Shown: positions 43,765-57,445, counted from the stretch's first letter. The stretch: DNA of 64,000 nucleotides from Catonia carolina (GCA_035578175.1 JAQMRL010000021.1:4195226-4259225); one strand, 5' to 3'. Notes: generated from the letters alone by a model not told the origin. A program made the numbers and translations.

Positions 43765-45783
43765 TGTAACGTCTTTTGTCAAGAGTTACATTGTTTTCCT
43801 TAATTTTATATTTTAGCGGTTGTGATCTACTGGCTCTTTCTATCGGATGGGCAATGCACTCTACGCTAAAGTGCGTACGTGACTTTCATCATGTACCACT
43901 GAATTGGTGACGTCATGATGACCCCCCGATTGGCTTTCGGTAAGCGAGTTACGGTCTGTCGTTTCCTTACCGTGATACAGTTGAGATGTATCTATTTTGC
44001 AAGTCATGTAATCTTACATTAAAATATTATTTATTTTATTAAAAATGTTTTGAGATTTCTTCTTCCCTTTTTAAGGTAAGCTTTTTTTTAAATTTCGTTT
44101 TATTTTGGCGAAAGTTAGCGTTGCAAATTTTGACACAATCTTGTAATATTTTAACCACTAAATTTGTTAACTTAGTAAAATTATTTCATTTATATTTTAT
44201 TACTATTTTAAATTTGTTCTGCTTTCATTTGTTTTTTTTTGTAATTGCTTTTACATGTATTATTTAAAATAATTAAAACAAGTGGACAGTGTTTTCTGTT
44301 CAATTAACTTTATAATAATTATGCTTAACCTCAAAATTAGGTTTTTTCTGTTTTAGAACCTACTTCTTTATGCTTGCTTATTTATGCTACTCGATCTTGT
44401 TATCTTATGTAAATTTTGACTTGTTTATTGTAATTTTAATTTGTATTTATCACCCATTATTCTGTATTAGATGTAAAACTTGTTTTACTTTACCTAAAGC
44501 TTTAGTTTCGCCAAAATAACTAAATTTTTTTAGATTTCTTTAATATATTTTGTTTTTTTACTGTATTATGACTGTAGCTCGCTATAGTCTCCTTTTTATA
44601 TTTTGTGGCTAATTACTGCCGTTTGTCTTTTTAAGGGATCAAGTATCAAGTATCAAGTTTATAATCCAGTATTATGTAAAACAAAATCAAGTATTATGTA
44701 AAACAAAATTCAAGTATTAAAATCAAGTCAAATTATGGTTAACCTATCATCAAATATTCTGTTACGGAGTTGTTAAATTTACCAAGCTTATTCAAATGAA
44801 TCGAACTCAGTCCTGAAAATGTATGCAGTGGTTTCGACACCTAATCAAGCTAAGAACTTGCAAATCAATTAAGGCTATATTCTGATGAGTAAAACATTAT
44901 TTAATTCTAACCAGGACAAGCAAGGTAGGATTCAATTTAATTAATTTAACACCTGGAATTCATGGGACATCTGTAAAATTTTTTTAATGAACTTTCCTGC
45001 TACTTTGTATTGGTTTCTACAAGAAATTTCCCTGCACCAGTTCACAATCTAGTTTACACGGTTGAATCTAGTACTTTATTGTGATTTTTTTTGGACTCTA
45101 ATTATTTAAATTTTTTAAACAACCTTGCCGTCTCAATACTTATAAAATTTTATCCAAATTTGCATAAAATGTCTTTTGGGAAAAACATGTATAAAAGTAT
45201 TATTACTTAGTTTAAACATTTTCAGTAGATTCAATAGAGTAAATCATTAAAAATCTTTTATAATAACACAAAATTATTTTATTTAGTAAAATTTGAGGAT
45301 GCATCCATATATAATCCAAAATACTTGGTTACTTAATTATTAATTTACTGGCCAGTTATTACTCAACTACTTTAAATAAATTTGTACTTAGAACCAAAAT
45401 TTAACTAAAATTAACATATCTTAATTTATTTTTTTATATTTATTTATATTTTTTGAAAATGTACAATTAAAGCTATATGCAATTATTAATAGTTGCCAAA
45501 GCAGAGTCATTAATATTTTTTTTGGGTTAATTTCAAATTTTTTTTGGAAAATTAGCTAATACATATACTTATATAATTTATTATGGTTATGAAACTGGTG
45601 ACTTATTCGCATTTATACATAAATTTATACATTTAATAATTAATTAAATCTGTGATATATTGAACTTCAATTAATGTTTTATTTCTTCCTTGGTATCACA
45701 ACCCACTTTATTATTTTATCGTTACCTCATGACCACTTGCTTTTGGAGGCAACTATTTTATTTGTTGCAAGCAAGGGGTAACA
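43765..45783 (+). repeat. 5' LTR (2019 bp)
   Basis: AT-rich, non-coding. Differs from the 3' LTR by a few substitutions, a 1-bp T-run change, a 2-bp difference near 45046 and lack of an extra 11-bp TGGTTAAATTA-type duplication near 44740. Confidence 0.93.
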
Positions 45784-47853
45784 TAAATTGGTCGAGCAGA
45801 ACGTGGTTTAACCATTGGTATTACTGCAGTAGTTGTAGTTTTTGGGCCATTCTGATAATATTTTGCTTGTTTCAGAATGTGTTTATTTAATTTGTTTTTT
45901 TTACTGAAGTGGTCCAGTTCTATCTTAATCTTATGTGCTGGTTGTGATACAAATGGAAAATTTTAACTGTACTAGTATTTGCAGATTGTGTCGATTTTGC
46001 GACGTCATTTTTCCTTTTAAATTTTTCTTTTTGGGGTCCGTCATGGCTTCAGATAGCAGCGGTGTGCATCGTCTGTTTGATGATGGGCATTCTCTAGTTT
46101 GAGCTAGATTGTGTTATGATTTTCTGGTCATGTTTTTGAAATTACAGTCTGGAGTTGTTAAATTGTTTTATTGTAGCTGTTTTCTTTGGTATTGTCAAAT
46201 TTTTTTTACTTGTGCTTTTCTTTGTTGTTTGATGTTAGCGATACTTGTGGTATAGCAGTTTATTTCTGCGTGTCGCTAATGTTTTTGATGTTGCAGTTTC
46301 TTTTGGAGTCGCAGAATTTTAGTCTTGTTGATCTTTTCTTTTGTGCTGACTACTTAAATTGTTGTTAAAACGTTTTTGGTTCTGTTGTTAATTTTGACTT
46401 GCTGTTTTTTTTGAGTGGATGGAAAGTTCAAAGTTGCTGTGTTACGACGATGTGTTTTTTTTCTGATTTGTTTTAGGTTTTGTTGCGCAACACATCAAGC
46501 CTGATGTGGAAGGTTGGTGTGGTTGTTCGACGACGTGTCTGTCGGTAGGTTCTCGTGTTTGCTTCTGTTTTGGTCTTGTGTTTGCTATTTCTTACTTTTA
46601 CTTTCAGCTGTCTGTCGTTTGCCTTTGCTTGCGGTCTGGTGGCGTAGTGTGGTGTTGTCGCTTTTGCGAAATTTGTTTTTTTTTAATTCCCTGTTTTGTT
46701 GGTGGCCTTAGTGGTCGACCAACACCCTCCCTTTTGTAAGTCCTTGTGACTCCCTCCCACCTCCCCTTTGATAAGTCTTTATGACTTCCCCCCATTTTTT
46801 TCCCTTGTCCTCTTCGCTTACCAGTACCTGCTTTTGTTGTTTGGCCTTGTCGTTTTCATCTGAGATGTCTCGATTTCAGACAGCTGGTTTTCCTTCTGTT
46901 GCTGCACGGAGCTACCTTCTTTGAGTTTCCCACTTCTGGTTCGGCGGTTGTTGCCGCGTTGTGGTTTTTCTTTTAATGTCTTTGTGAAAGTTTTATGATC
47001 ACTTTTGTTTCCGGCTTTTCTTCTCCCCTTGCCCCCTTCCCGAAACCTTACCCTCCCCTTATCCCCTTAACCCCTTTGATATTGTTACCCTGTGTGGGTG
47101 TTTGGTGTTTCCCCTTCAGGTTGTCCGTGTCCCGACTCCTGATCCCTTACTTACCTTGTATCCCCTTTACCCTTGTTGGTTTTTTTGGACGAGTTAGGGA
47201 GGCGTCCTTAACTTCTCCCGGTGTTGTGGGCCTGTTGCTTCGTGCATCCCACTTTCAGGTGTTTTCGAGGTTCTGCCCTCGAACCCTGCCACGCTTCGGC
47301 GTTTCTGAGCGTTAGTGCTGACATTAGTCCTTGACTAATTTTGTTTTTTGTTTTGTTTCGGTTTCGGGGCTTTCCTGTTTGGTCTTTGCTATTAGGTGGT
47401 ATCGGGGTTGTTGTATGGGCGACAACTTCCGGTACCATTGCTTTGTGGAGAGGGGTGCTCGAGGTGCTTCCCTTTGTTGGGCGGTTTCCTTGAGCACTGC
47501 TTCTCGGAGAGGGGTGTCGCGGTGCCTCCCCTTAGTTGGGCGGGTACCTCCGATGCCGCTTCTCGGAGGGAGGTTTCGGAGTGTCTTCCCTTTGTTGGGC
47601 GGACATTTCCGATTCCTGCTCTCGAGGGTCGTCAGTGCTTCCGGGTCTCCCTGCTTCTCCCCTTAGCTGGGTGGACAGTAGTGGAGAGGCGGTGGTTCTG
47701 GCGCACTCCGAATTTCTCCTGGTTTTGTCAACGCTGTTTAATAACTGTTTTGGTTATTGTCGTAATGCCTTTGCTTGTCAACGTCGTCTTTATTCTCGGC
47801 TTGGCCAAACAAAGCCTGTTTTCAGGTTTTGTTTGTCCTTGGCGGGGGGAGTT
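45784..47853 (+). other. LTR element interior, T-rich strand, no coding domains
   Basis: The + strand is strikingly T- and G/C-rich and A-poor. The first half is T/G-rich, the second C/T-rich with CCCTTTACC-type runs. Short frames exist but none carries a retroviral-type motif. A primer-binding-like site is at 45789-45803. At 47441-47676 about four ~59-bp degenerate tandem units (CTTCTCGGAGAGGGG ... TTAGTTGGGCGG) are found. Confidence 0.8.
47841..47853 (+). promoter_or_regulatory. Polypurine tract
   Basis: GGCGGGGGGAGTT directly upstream of the 3' LTR, the normal place for plus-strand priming. Confidence 0.75.
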
Positions 47854-49882
47854 TGTAACGTCTTTTGTCAAGAGTTACATTGTTTTCCTTAATTTTATAT
47901 TTTAGCGGTTGTGATCTACTGGCTCTTTCTATCGGATGGGCAATGCACTCTACGCTAAAGTGCGTACGTGACTTTCATCATGTACCACTGAGTTGGTGAC
48001 GTCATGATGACCCCCCGATTGGCTTTCGGTAAGCGAGTTACGGTCTGTCGTTTCCTTACCGTGATACAGTTGAGATGTATCTATTTTGCAAGTCATGTAA
48101 TCTTACATTAAAATATTATTTATTTTATTAAAAATGTTTTGAGATTTCTTCTTCCCTTTTTAAGGTAAGCTTTTTTTTAAATTTCGTTTTATTTTGGCGA
48201 AAGTTAGCGTTGCAAATTTTGACACAATCTTGTAATATTTTAACCACTAAATTTGTTAACTTAGTAAAATTATTTCATTTATATTTTATTACTATTTTAA
48301 ATTTGTTCTGCTTTCATTTGTTTTTTTTTTGTAATTGCTTTCACATGTATTATTTAAAATAATTAAAACAAGTGGACAGTGTTTTCTGTTCAATTAACTT
48401 TATAATAATTATGCTTAACCTCAAAATTAGGTTTTTTCTGTTTTAGAACCTACTTCTTTATGCTTGCTTATTTATGCTACTCGATCTTGTTATCTTATGT
48501 AAATTTTGACTTGTTTATTGTAATTTTAATTTGTATTTATCACCCATTATTCTGTATTAGATGTAAAACTTGTTTTACTTTACCTAAAGCTTTAGTTTCG
48601 CCAAAATAACTAAATTTTTTTAGATTTCTTTAATATATTTTGTTTTTTTACTGTATTATGACTGTAGCTCGCTATAGTCTCCTTTTTATATTTTGTGGCT
48701 AATTACTGCCGTTTGTCTTTTTAAGGGATCAAGTATCAAGTATCAAGTTTATAATCCAGTATTATGTAAAACAAAATCAAGTATTATGTAAAACAAAATT
48801 CAAGTATTAAAATCAAGTCAAATTATGGTTAAATTATGGTTAACCTATCATCAAATATTCGGTTACGGAGTTGTTAAATTTACCAAGCTTATTCAAATGA
48901 ATCGAACTCAGTCCTGAAAATGTATGCAGTGGTTTCGACACCTAATCAAGCTAAGAACTTGCAAATCAATTAAGGCTATATTCTGATGAGTAAAACATTA
49001 TTTAATTCTAACCAGGACAAGCAAGGTAGGATTCAATTTAATTAATTTAACACCTGGAATTCATGGGACATCTGTAAAATTTTTTTAATGAACTTTCCTG
49101 CTACTTTGTATTGGTTTCTACAAGAAATTTCCCTGCACCAGTTCAATCTAGTTTACACGGTTGAATCTAGTACTTTATTGTGATTTTTTTTGGACTCTAA
49201 TTATTTAAATTTTTTAAACAACCTTGCCGTCTCAATACTTATAAAATTTTATCCAAATTTGCATAAAATGTCTTTTGGGAAAAACATGTATAAAAGTATT
49301 ATTACTTAGTTTAAACATTTTCAGTAGATTCAATAGAGTAAATCATTAAAAATCTTTTATAATAACACAAAATTATTTTATTTAGTAAAATTTGAGGATG
49401 CATCCATATATAATCCAAAATACTTGGTTACTTAATTATTAATTTACTGGCCAGTTATTACTCAACTACTTTAAATAAATTTGTACTTAGAACCAAAATT
49501 TAACTAAAATTAACATATCTTAATTTATTTTTTTATATTTATTTATATTTTTTGAAAATGTACAATTAAAGCTATATGCAATTATTAATAGTTGCCAAAG
49601 CAGAGTCATTAATATTTTTTTTGGGTTAATTTCAAATTTTTTTTGGAAAATTAGCTAATACATATACTTATATAATTTATTATGGTTATGAAACTGGTGA
49701 CTTATTCGCATTTATACATAAATTTATACATTTAATAATTAATTAAATCTGTGATATATTGAACTTCAATTAATGTTTTATTTCTTCCTTGGTATCACAA
49801 CCCACTTTATTATTTTATCGTTACCTCATGACCACTTGCTTTTGGAAGCAACTATTTTATTTGTTGCAAGCAAGGGGTAACA
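47854..49882 (+). repeat. 3' LTR (2029 bp)
   Basis: Near-identical to the 5' LTR; carries an extra short duplication TGGTTAAATTATGGTTAA near 48828. Confidence 0.93.
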
Positions 49883-49934
49883 AAGCATATTAGTCTTGCC
49901 AATGCTTGGTTAAAATAAAGATTATTTTCATTGT

Positions 49935-51031
<1,097 letters not shown>

Positions 51032-51229
51032 GTAATATTTTTCAGGTACAATCTGACAACGCTGGCAAACGTTCTGATCTTTCTAAACGCGTGGAACAGC
51101 AGAGCTCATCAAACGTGAAAACCATTTTAGTCAAAGTTATTTCCTCTCAGAGTAGTTAAGTGTATTATGCCTTATACACCCAAACCCTGTGCTGAATGAA
51201 GAGAGGTGTAATTTCCAGGGAGGAAAGTA

Positions 51230-52381
51230 ACGGGTGATTCAAAAAGAGCGCCGGTTTTGATATATCAAATTAAGAGATTTATTTTATTGAAAAACTGAAA
51301 ATAAATACATCAACAAGTTCATCTTATCTTCCGATTTCATGTATGAAAAATGATGTCATGCATGTGTCCTCCTTTACTGCGCTGGCACGCATCAACTCTG
51401 TCCATGAAATTGTTGGTCTTTGAAACATTGTTTCTCGTGCAGCGTGACAGGTGGCACCATCCTGCTGAAACCACAACTTGTCAATGTCCATTCCATCCAA
51501 ATGACGCCACAAAAACTCCCTAATTATCGTACGGTATCGGTCTCCATTTACTGTCACGGCTTCTCCTTCTTGATTTTCAAAAAAGTAAGGGCCGATGACA
51601 CCGCCCGACCAAAAGCCGCACCAAACTGTCACTCGCTGTGCATACATTGCCCTTTCATTAACCACGCGAGGGTTTTCTAAACCCCACATACGGCAGTTCT
51701 GTTTATTAACAAAACCGTTTAAGTGGAAGTGCGCCTCATCACTGAAAATGATTTTGTTTGCGAAGGTGTCATCATCCTGCCGTTTTCTCAATACCCAGTC
51801 AACAAACTGTCGTCTCTTCTGGTGGTCTGCCACTTTCAAATGTTGCGTCAACTGAATTTTATACGGGTGATATTGGAGATCGTACCGAAGAATTCTCCGT
51901 ACAGAAGAACATCGTAAACCCAATTGTTGAGAACGGCGACGTATTGATTTTGCTGGGCTAACAGCCACACTGTCACGAACCAACGCAACGTTCTGCTCAG
52001 TTCGGCCAGAACGACGACGTCCACAACTTTTAAGGTCGACTGTTGAACCCGTCTCAAAAAACTTTTTCATGAGCCTGCGAACTGTTGATTCATTCGGTGC
52101 TTCATTACGTCCTAGAGTACCGCGAAGTCGCCTGACAGTAGCCGCATAACTCTCTCCACTCTGGTAAAATGTTTTGACGATTAACACTCGTTGTGCAATA
52201 GTAAACTTCTCCATGGTTAGACACAGACTGCGAGAGTACTACACTGCGAACAAGAGAAACTACAACTGAATCGTCAATCGGAATGTTCTCCGAAATAGAA
52301 ATGTGGTCTAACAATGTTGCCAACCGATAAACAAAAATTTACCAGCCGTTTAAAAACCGACGCTCTTTTTGAATCACCCGT
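51230..52381 (-). mobile_element. Mariner-family element M3, both terminal repeats
   Basis: 1152 bp with inverted ends ACGGGTGATTCAAAAAGAGC on both sides and TA at 51228-51229 and 52382-52383. It holds a long transposase frame with an internal deletion. It is the most complete of three copies (M1 17322, M2 27715). Confidence 0.9.
51324..52214 (-). CDS. Mariner transposase, third catalytic residue deleted
   Basis: 296 residues. Residues 1-115 are the paired helix-turn-helix DNA-binding region (MEKFTIAQRVLIVKTFYQSG; ESTVRRLMKKFFE; SIRRRSQQLGLRCSSVRRIL). The catalytic domain follows with first Asp159 in IIFSDEAHF and second Asp252 in WFQQDGATCH. Directly after HAARETM the sequence jumps to non-matching residues and then out of frame into the C-terminal end, so the DLTPCDF block with the third acidic residue, seen intact in copy M1, is lost. 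Uninterrupted otherwise and therefore young, but it should be catalytically dead. It may still bind its terminal repeats. Confidence 0.88.
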   Translation of the reverse strand: MEKFTIAQRVLIVKTFYQSGESYAATVRRLRGTLGRNEAPNESTVRRLMKKFFETGSTVDLKSCGRRRSGRTEQNVALVRDSVAVSPAKSIRRRSQQLGLRCSSVRRILRYDLQYHPYKIQLTQHLKVADHQKRRQFVDWVLRKRQDDDTFANKIIFSDEAHFHLNGFVNKQNCRMWGLENPRVVNERAMYAQRVTVWCGFWSGGVIGPYFFENQEGEAVTVNGDRYRTIIREFLWRHLDGMDIDKLWFQQDGATCHAARETMFQRPTISWTELMRASAVKEDTCMTSFFIHEIGR

Positions 52382-52655
52382 TATATCCTTTCAGAGTGCC
52401 TGGCATGTTGATAAACATATTTTTCAATCAGTGAGGAAGGGAAATGTAAACCACCTCACTCTTTTTTTTCCTTATTAAAACCTCTAGAGGTTCAAACCAG
52501 CCTTTCGGCTGATCACCTAAACAGCAAATATTATAATATTGTATATGAACTGATTAGCCCCTTCATATCGTTGTATATACTATCAAACATACAGGGATGC
52601 GTATAGTATACAAATTGAATACATAAAATTTATCAGGGTCCATGTCATTGAGTAC

Positions 52656-53436
52656 TAAAAAATCTGGTGTGAAACACTCACACAACTTTCTCTTGCCAGT
52701 GCAAATAATTAACAATAAACCTAAAATTAGTAATAAAACATTAGAAATAAACAAAAAACTAACCTCAATAAACCTAACTGAACTTTAATGATATTATATG
52801 AAAGACGCAAAATGAAAATCGATCTCAGTTTACCTTAAAAATACGGAAAATAACTCTTTCACGCTAAACTAGGCTCTGTAGAGAAAAATACTGTAAATAA
52901 AAGTTGTAGATCTTTTATATTTATATAAATTCCATTATATACACTTTTGTCATAAAATGCATAATAAGGCCGAAATCTTAAAAAATCGATTTTTCACACG
53001 TTTTCGTGAGAAAAAACAGAAAATCGCTAATTACCGCTAAACTAAGCGTTATACAAAACAATGTTTGAAATACAAGTTGTAGGATTTTAAATTCTCTACA
53101 TTTCTTATTATATAAATTTTTGCGATATAATACATATTAAAGCCGTAATCTTAAAAAAACACTTTTTACGTAAAAACAGCCTCACTAAGAATTTTCAGCA
53201 AACATGGCGCTTACCCTATCTTGTAGAGCATAAAACATTTTGTAAACGAGGCGATTTTAAAAAAAATCGTAGGACCAGTTTTTGAGAAAATTGCAAAAAA
53301 TTGAAAAATTATACGAATAAACTACTACTTCCGGTTGACCGATTTTGATGAAAATGTTCGTGTAGGGTTCGGTAGTGGTATGTAACTTAAGTTTCAAGTT
53401 TCAAGTTCGTACGATGTTCCGTTCTTGGGATATTTT

Positions 53437-53477
<41 letters not shown>

Positions 53478-53669
53478 TACACACACACGCGCGCGCGCGC
53501 ACACACACACACACACACACATACACAGACCAATCACTGAAAACATGATTTTTGGGTTCAGGGGGTCTGAAAACGTGTAGATCCGGTGAAAACTCGATTT
53601 CTTAAAATCGACATGAAAACAATACTTTCCTTTTAATATATTCATATAGGCAAGAGAAAGTAAAAATAC
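52656..53669 (-). mobile_element. HINE-like element, copy 16
   Basis: Complete minus copy with a CA tract and a central GCGCGCGCGC block (53438-53526). Confidence 0.8.
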
Positions 53670-53761
53670 ATTGGAAAAATTACTTACTATTATTTACTTT
53701 GTTAACAAAATTATTAGTCTACATACTAGCCTATGTATTGTCACAATTATAAATAAACAAT

Positions 53762-53834
53762 TATGTGTCAAACACTCACACGACTTTATCTTGAAAAATG
53801 GACATGAAAAGAATACTTTTCTTTTATATAATGT
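53762..53834 (-). mobile_element. HINE-like element, copy 17, terminal-junction remnant
   Basis: Only ~73 bp: the family's 3' end (TGTGTCAAACACTCACACGA, CTTTATCTTG) is fused directly to its 5' block (GACATGAAAAGAATACTTT). The whole interior is gone. Confidence 0.75.
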
Positions 53835-53955
53835 GACCGTTCATAAGAAAAGGCACCTTATCCTCAACCAAGTCCAAAGTGAGGTTCTAATTGTTTCTTA
53901 CAAAGAATTTAATGTTGAAAGCAATGATATTTTCACTTTTTTATCGTTATTATAA

Positions 53956-54904
53956 AAAAAATCTAGTGTGAAACACTCACACGACTTTCATTTGCCAATG
54001 CAAATAATTAATAATATAACCTAACATTAGTAATAAAACATTAGAAATAAACAAAAAACTAACATCAATAAACATAATCTTATTTTAATCATGAGTGAAA
54101 GACGCAAAATGAAAATCAACCTCAGTTTGGCTTAAAAATACGGAAAATCACTCTCTCACTCGAAACCGTGGCTATGTAGAGAAAAATGCTGTAAATGAAA
54201 GTTGTAGATCTTTTAATTTTCTGTAAATTTGATTACACAATTTTGTCGTAAAATGCATACTAAGGCTGAAATCTAAAAAAAATGGATTTTTTACACGTTT
54301 TTGTAAGAAAAAAAAACAGAAAATCGCTAATTACCGCTAAAGTAAGCGTTATACAAAAACATGTATTAAAAAAAAATTGTAGGAATTTGAATTCTCTACA
54401 ACTTTCATTAAACATTTTGCGCTAAAATGCACATTAAAGCCGCAATCTTAAAAAAACAGTTTTTTCGTGAAAACATCCTCACCAAGAATTTCAGCAAACA
54501 TGGCGCCTACTCTATTTTATTGAGCATAAAAAATTTAGTAAACCAGACGATTTTTAAAAAAAATCATAATACCAGTTTTTGAGAAAATCGCAAAAAAGTG
54601 AGAAATTACACGGATAAACTACTACTTCCGGTTGACCGATTTTGATGAAAATGTTCGAGTCGGGTCCGGTAGTGGTATGTAACTTACGTTTCAAGTTTCA
54701 AGTCCGTACGATGTTCCTTTCTTGAGATATTATGAAGGCCTACAAACACACACACACTCACACAGACCAATCGCTAAAAACATGATTTTTGGGTTAGGGG
54801 GTCTGAAAACGTGTATGTATAACCGGTGAAAACTCGATTTCGAAAAATTGACATGAAAACAATACTTACCTTCCTATATATTCATATAGGCAAGAGAAAG
54901 TAAT
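53956..54904 (-). mobile_element. HINE-like element, copy 18
   Basis: Complete minus copy with a short CA tract; close to the previous two in the same orientation. Confidence 0.8.
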
Positions 54905-54921
54905 AAGTAAAAGAAAATATC

Positions 54922-55060
54922 AGTAGCCGTCTCCTTAATGTAGTGGCGAGCTGGCCTACAACGTGGAGGTCCCGGGTTCGATTTCCGGCCAGTTTAGAAA
55001 TTTTCACTCGTTAAAACCCAAAGCTACATAACACGCTATGTTGTAAAAACAGAGCAGTTT
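54922..55060 (+). mobile_element. tRNA-like SINE head, family E
   Basis: A-box-like TAATGTAGTGGCGAGCTGG and B-box GGTTCGATTTCC are spaced as in a tRNA; the body is short and the end not sharp. An acceptor stem cannot be closed, so it is not called as a tRNA gene. Confidence 0.65.
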
Positions 55061-56355
55061 GTAACGTGATTTTGAATTTTTTTAAAAATATGTAAAATAA
55101 ATGAAATTTAATGAATAACTTAAATAGGTAATGAAATAAATAAATAAATAAAGACACAATTGAATTTGATTAAGTTAAACGATATTTTTTAATGGTGTTT
55201 ATGAATTTAATATTGTAACCACTTTGCTCAGTGTCACCCCAAGACACCCAAAATATTAGCAAATCTGGCGATGTGATTACAAATATTTAAAAAAATATTG
55301 TTGTGATACATAAATGAAGATACATAGATTAAACAGTAACAAAATATTTAATAATATATAAAAACATCAGATAAACTTGGTGAAAATATCCAATAATATT
55401 AAATAAATAAATAATTTTAAATAATCACCTAAGTGACAACAGATCAACCGTATATAAATATATAAACCTTAGTAATAATACTCAAAAGGTTCTAAAGGTG
55501 TAGCATTTAAGATTTTAACAATTTAACTCAAAAATTCATCACCATTATTAACAATAATTAGGTATACCTAAAAAAATATTCGATGAAATTAGTAAATACT
55601 TTAGAATTATAGATTACAGTTAAGGTTGCCGTTTAACAATTATTTTGTTACTAAAATATTGGTAATTAGGTCTTTAAACAAAATTTATTTTAAAAAAAGG
55701 TAGGCTATGTTCAAAAATAGAAGGTTTTGCATAATTAAAAAAATTTAAATTTGGAAAAGAAATTATAAATTTACTGATTTGCAACCAGCAATAATTTTTT
55801 AAGTTAATAAAAATTGATTAATAAAGTTTTTAAAGTTTAATAATAGATTTTTCTTCTAATTTCAAATTCATATAGCTGCTGCATTAAACAAAGTTCATGT
55901 AATTAGCATGTTAAGTTAGGTTAAGCAAATAATAACAGTTTCAAACGGAAAAATTCATGTTTGTAGAGTTCGAGATGATTCTTTTCGATGTAAATGGATG
56001 ACAATAGAAATTCTATATCCCAGTAAATAAAAATGAAATAAAAAACTCATACCGTGATATTTCTAGATACTTCCTTTATAATTTGACGAGATTCGACCTC
56101 AGGCATTCAGTAATCAAGCTACGATTTTGGTGTAGTTAAGCATCAGATCCACATTTTTTTATCAGAAAAATGCCAGTCATCTTACTTTAGTAGGTATCAC
56201 TTTCGAAACTCAGGCTTCCAGACTTAGCTCCAGCGCATCATTAACCTTAAGAATATCAACATCTCGAACTACGGACCTCGAACTTGGACCCGAAAAGTTT
56301 AAAACGCAGCGAACATAATTAGAATCATAAGAAAAATAAATTATAAACGAATTTA
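55061..56355. other. Long AT-rich intronic stretch, nothing recognised
   Basis: About 1.3 kb without gene, shared repeat or RNA signal. Includes AAATAAATAAATAAATAAA near 55136. Confidence 0.5.
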
Positions 56356-56841
56356 CATCAACTGAACTCAATTCTGTGGAGTCTCAACATAAGAAAAGAC
56401 ATAAAGAAACGAATATTTTCAGCAATAGTGGAAGGTACGGTGACATATGGGGCAGAAGTGTGGACCATTACACAAAACATGAAAAATAGAATCAGTACGG
56501 TGGAGAACAGATATTGGAGAAGATGTTGCAGATTGACGTTACGAGATAGGGTAACGAATATAAGAGTAAGAGAAATAATGGGCATTGAAGACTCAATAAT
56601 AGACCGTATTGAGAGAAAACAACTGCACTGGTATGGTCACATGCGAAGAATGAGCAACGTACGAATCCCACTGAAGGCATGGAACTGGAGACCGCAGCGA
56701 AATAGAAAAAGAGGAAGACCGAGAGGGAGATGGATGGAAGGTTTTGACAGAGCCATGGGGAGAAGAAACATGGAGGAGGAGTCATGGCAAGACAGGCAAA
56801 AATGGCGTTTTGACTGCGACAAACGACCCACAGTGTTGTAA
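56356..56841 (+). pseudogene. LINE RT C-terminal tail, different family
   Basis: The frame reads RIFSAIVEGTVTYGAEVWTI, RISTVENRYWRRCCRLTLRD, RVTNIRVREIMG, QLHWYGHMRRM and KRGRPRGRWMEGF, ending at a stop (RPTVL). This is the usual C-terminal tail of arthropod RTE/R1-related LINE ORFs, intact for ~160 codons. It differs from the other tails here. Confidence 0.8.
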
Positions 56842-57445
56842 ATAGTCGCCACTATATATACGAATTTACATACTATTAGATTTACACGACTATCTCCAAT
56901 GAATCATGGCTGCAAACAGAACGAAACCGGCTGCATACGTCACGCACTTACAATACGTCACCTAGTACATTAAACATCCAAAAGAGTGCAGGAGCCTACA
57001 GAGAATATTAATAGAAGCGGTAAAGAAAGATAAATATGAAATACAGATTGTAACGTATAGAATATAGACGTTACAATATATTAAAATTGACAAAATTTGG
57101 ATTACAAAAGATTATTGATTGTTGAAATTTTATTTTATTTTATTGATTGATTAATGACACTTTTTATAATGCTAAGTTTTTAATGAATTTAATTAAAATT
57201 ATAATATACTTTAAATAAATTTATGATTATTAAATGAGCTCAGAATTAATGAAAAATTTTTAAATATATTTACGAAGTTTGTGAAGTTCTCGGAGATGCG
57301 CCTTGTACCATTGACCTGGGTCGAATGGGGGACTGGTCCATTGTTAAAATCGGTTTTATAGTTTTTAATTAATTCTTTTAAAAATTCCATCTGTTGACGT
57401 CAAAATCATTGTGTTATTGAATTCAGTTTCTTAATATTCATTTTC
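56842..57445. other. AT-rich spacer, nothing recognised
   Basis: May include the LINE 3' UTR just after the stop codon; no other signal. Confidence 0.4.

Larger units (their letters stand above)
43765..49882 (+). mobile_element. Non-coding (LARD-like) LTR retrotransposon, complete
   Basis: Two ~2.02-kb direct repeats begin TGTAAC and end GTAACA and enclose 2.07 kb. A 4-bp duplication AAGC flanks the whole (43761-43764, 49883-49886). A primer-binding-like TGGTCGAGCAGAACG follows the left LTR and a purine tract GGCGGGGGGAG precedes the right one, both on the + strand. The LTRs differ at only a handful of positions, so the insertion is recent. No gag, protease, RT or integrase motif is readable in the interior, so mobilisation would need enzymes from another element. 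Confidence 0.92.
51128..52527 (-). mobile_element. Family-B interspersed repeat, copy 6, split by mariner M3
   Basis: 51128-51227 and 52384-52527 are the two parts of one minus-orientation copy (CTCTCAGAGTAGTTAAG..., then ATCCTTTCAGAGTGCCTGGC to CCTAAACAGC). The split is at a TA. Confidence 0.75.

Noticed and set aside
46186..47905. Short frames in the LTR element interior as gag or env remnants
   Set aside because: No CCHC, protease, RT, RNase H or integrase motif; the frames follow the base skew of the strand.
54922..55020. A tRNA gene candidate with A and B boxes
   Set aside because: No acceptor stem or clear anticodon arm can be closed; better explained as a SINE head.
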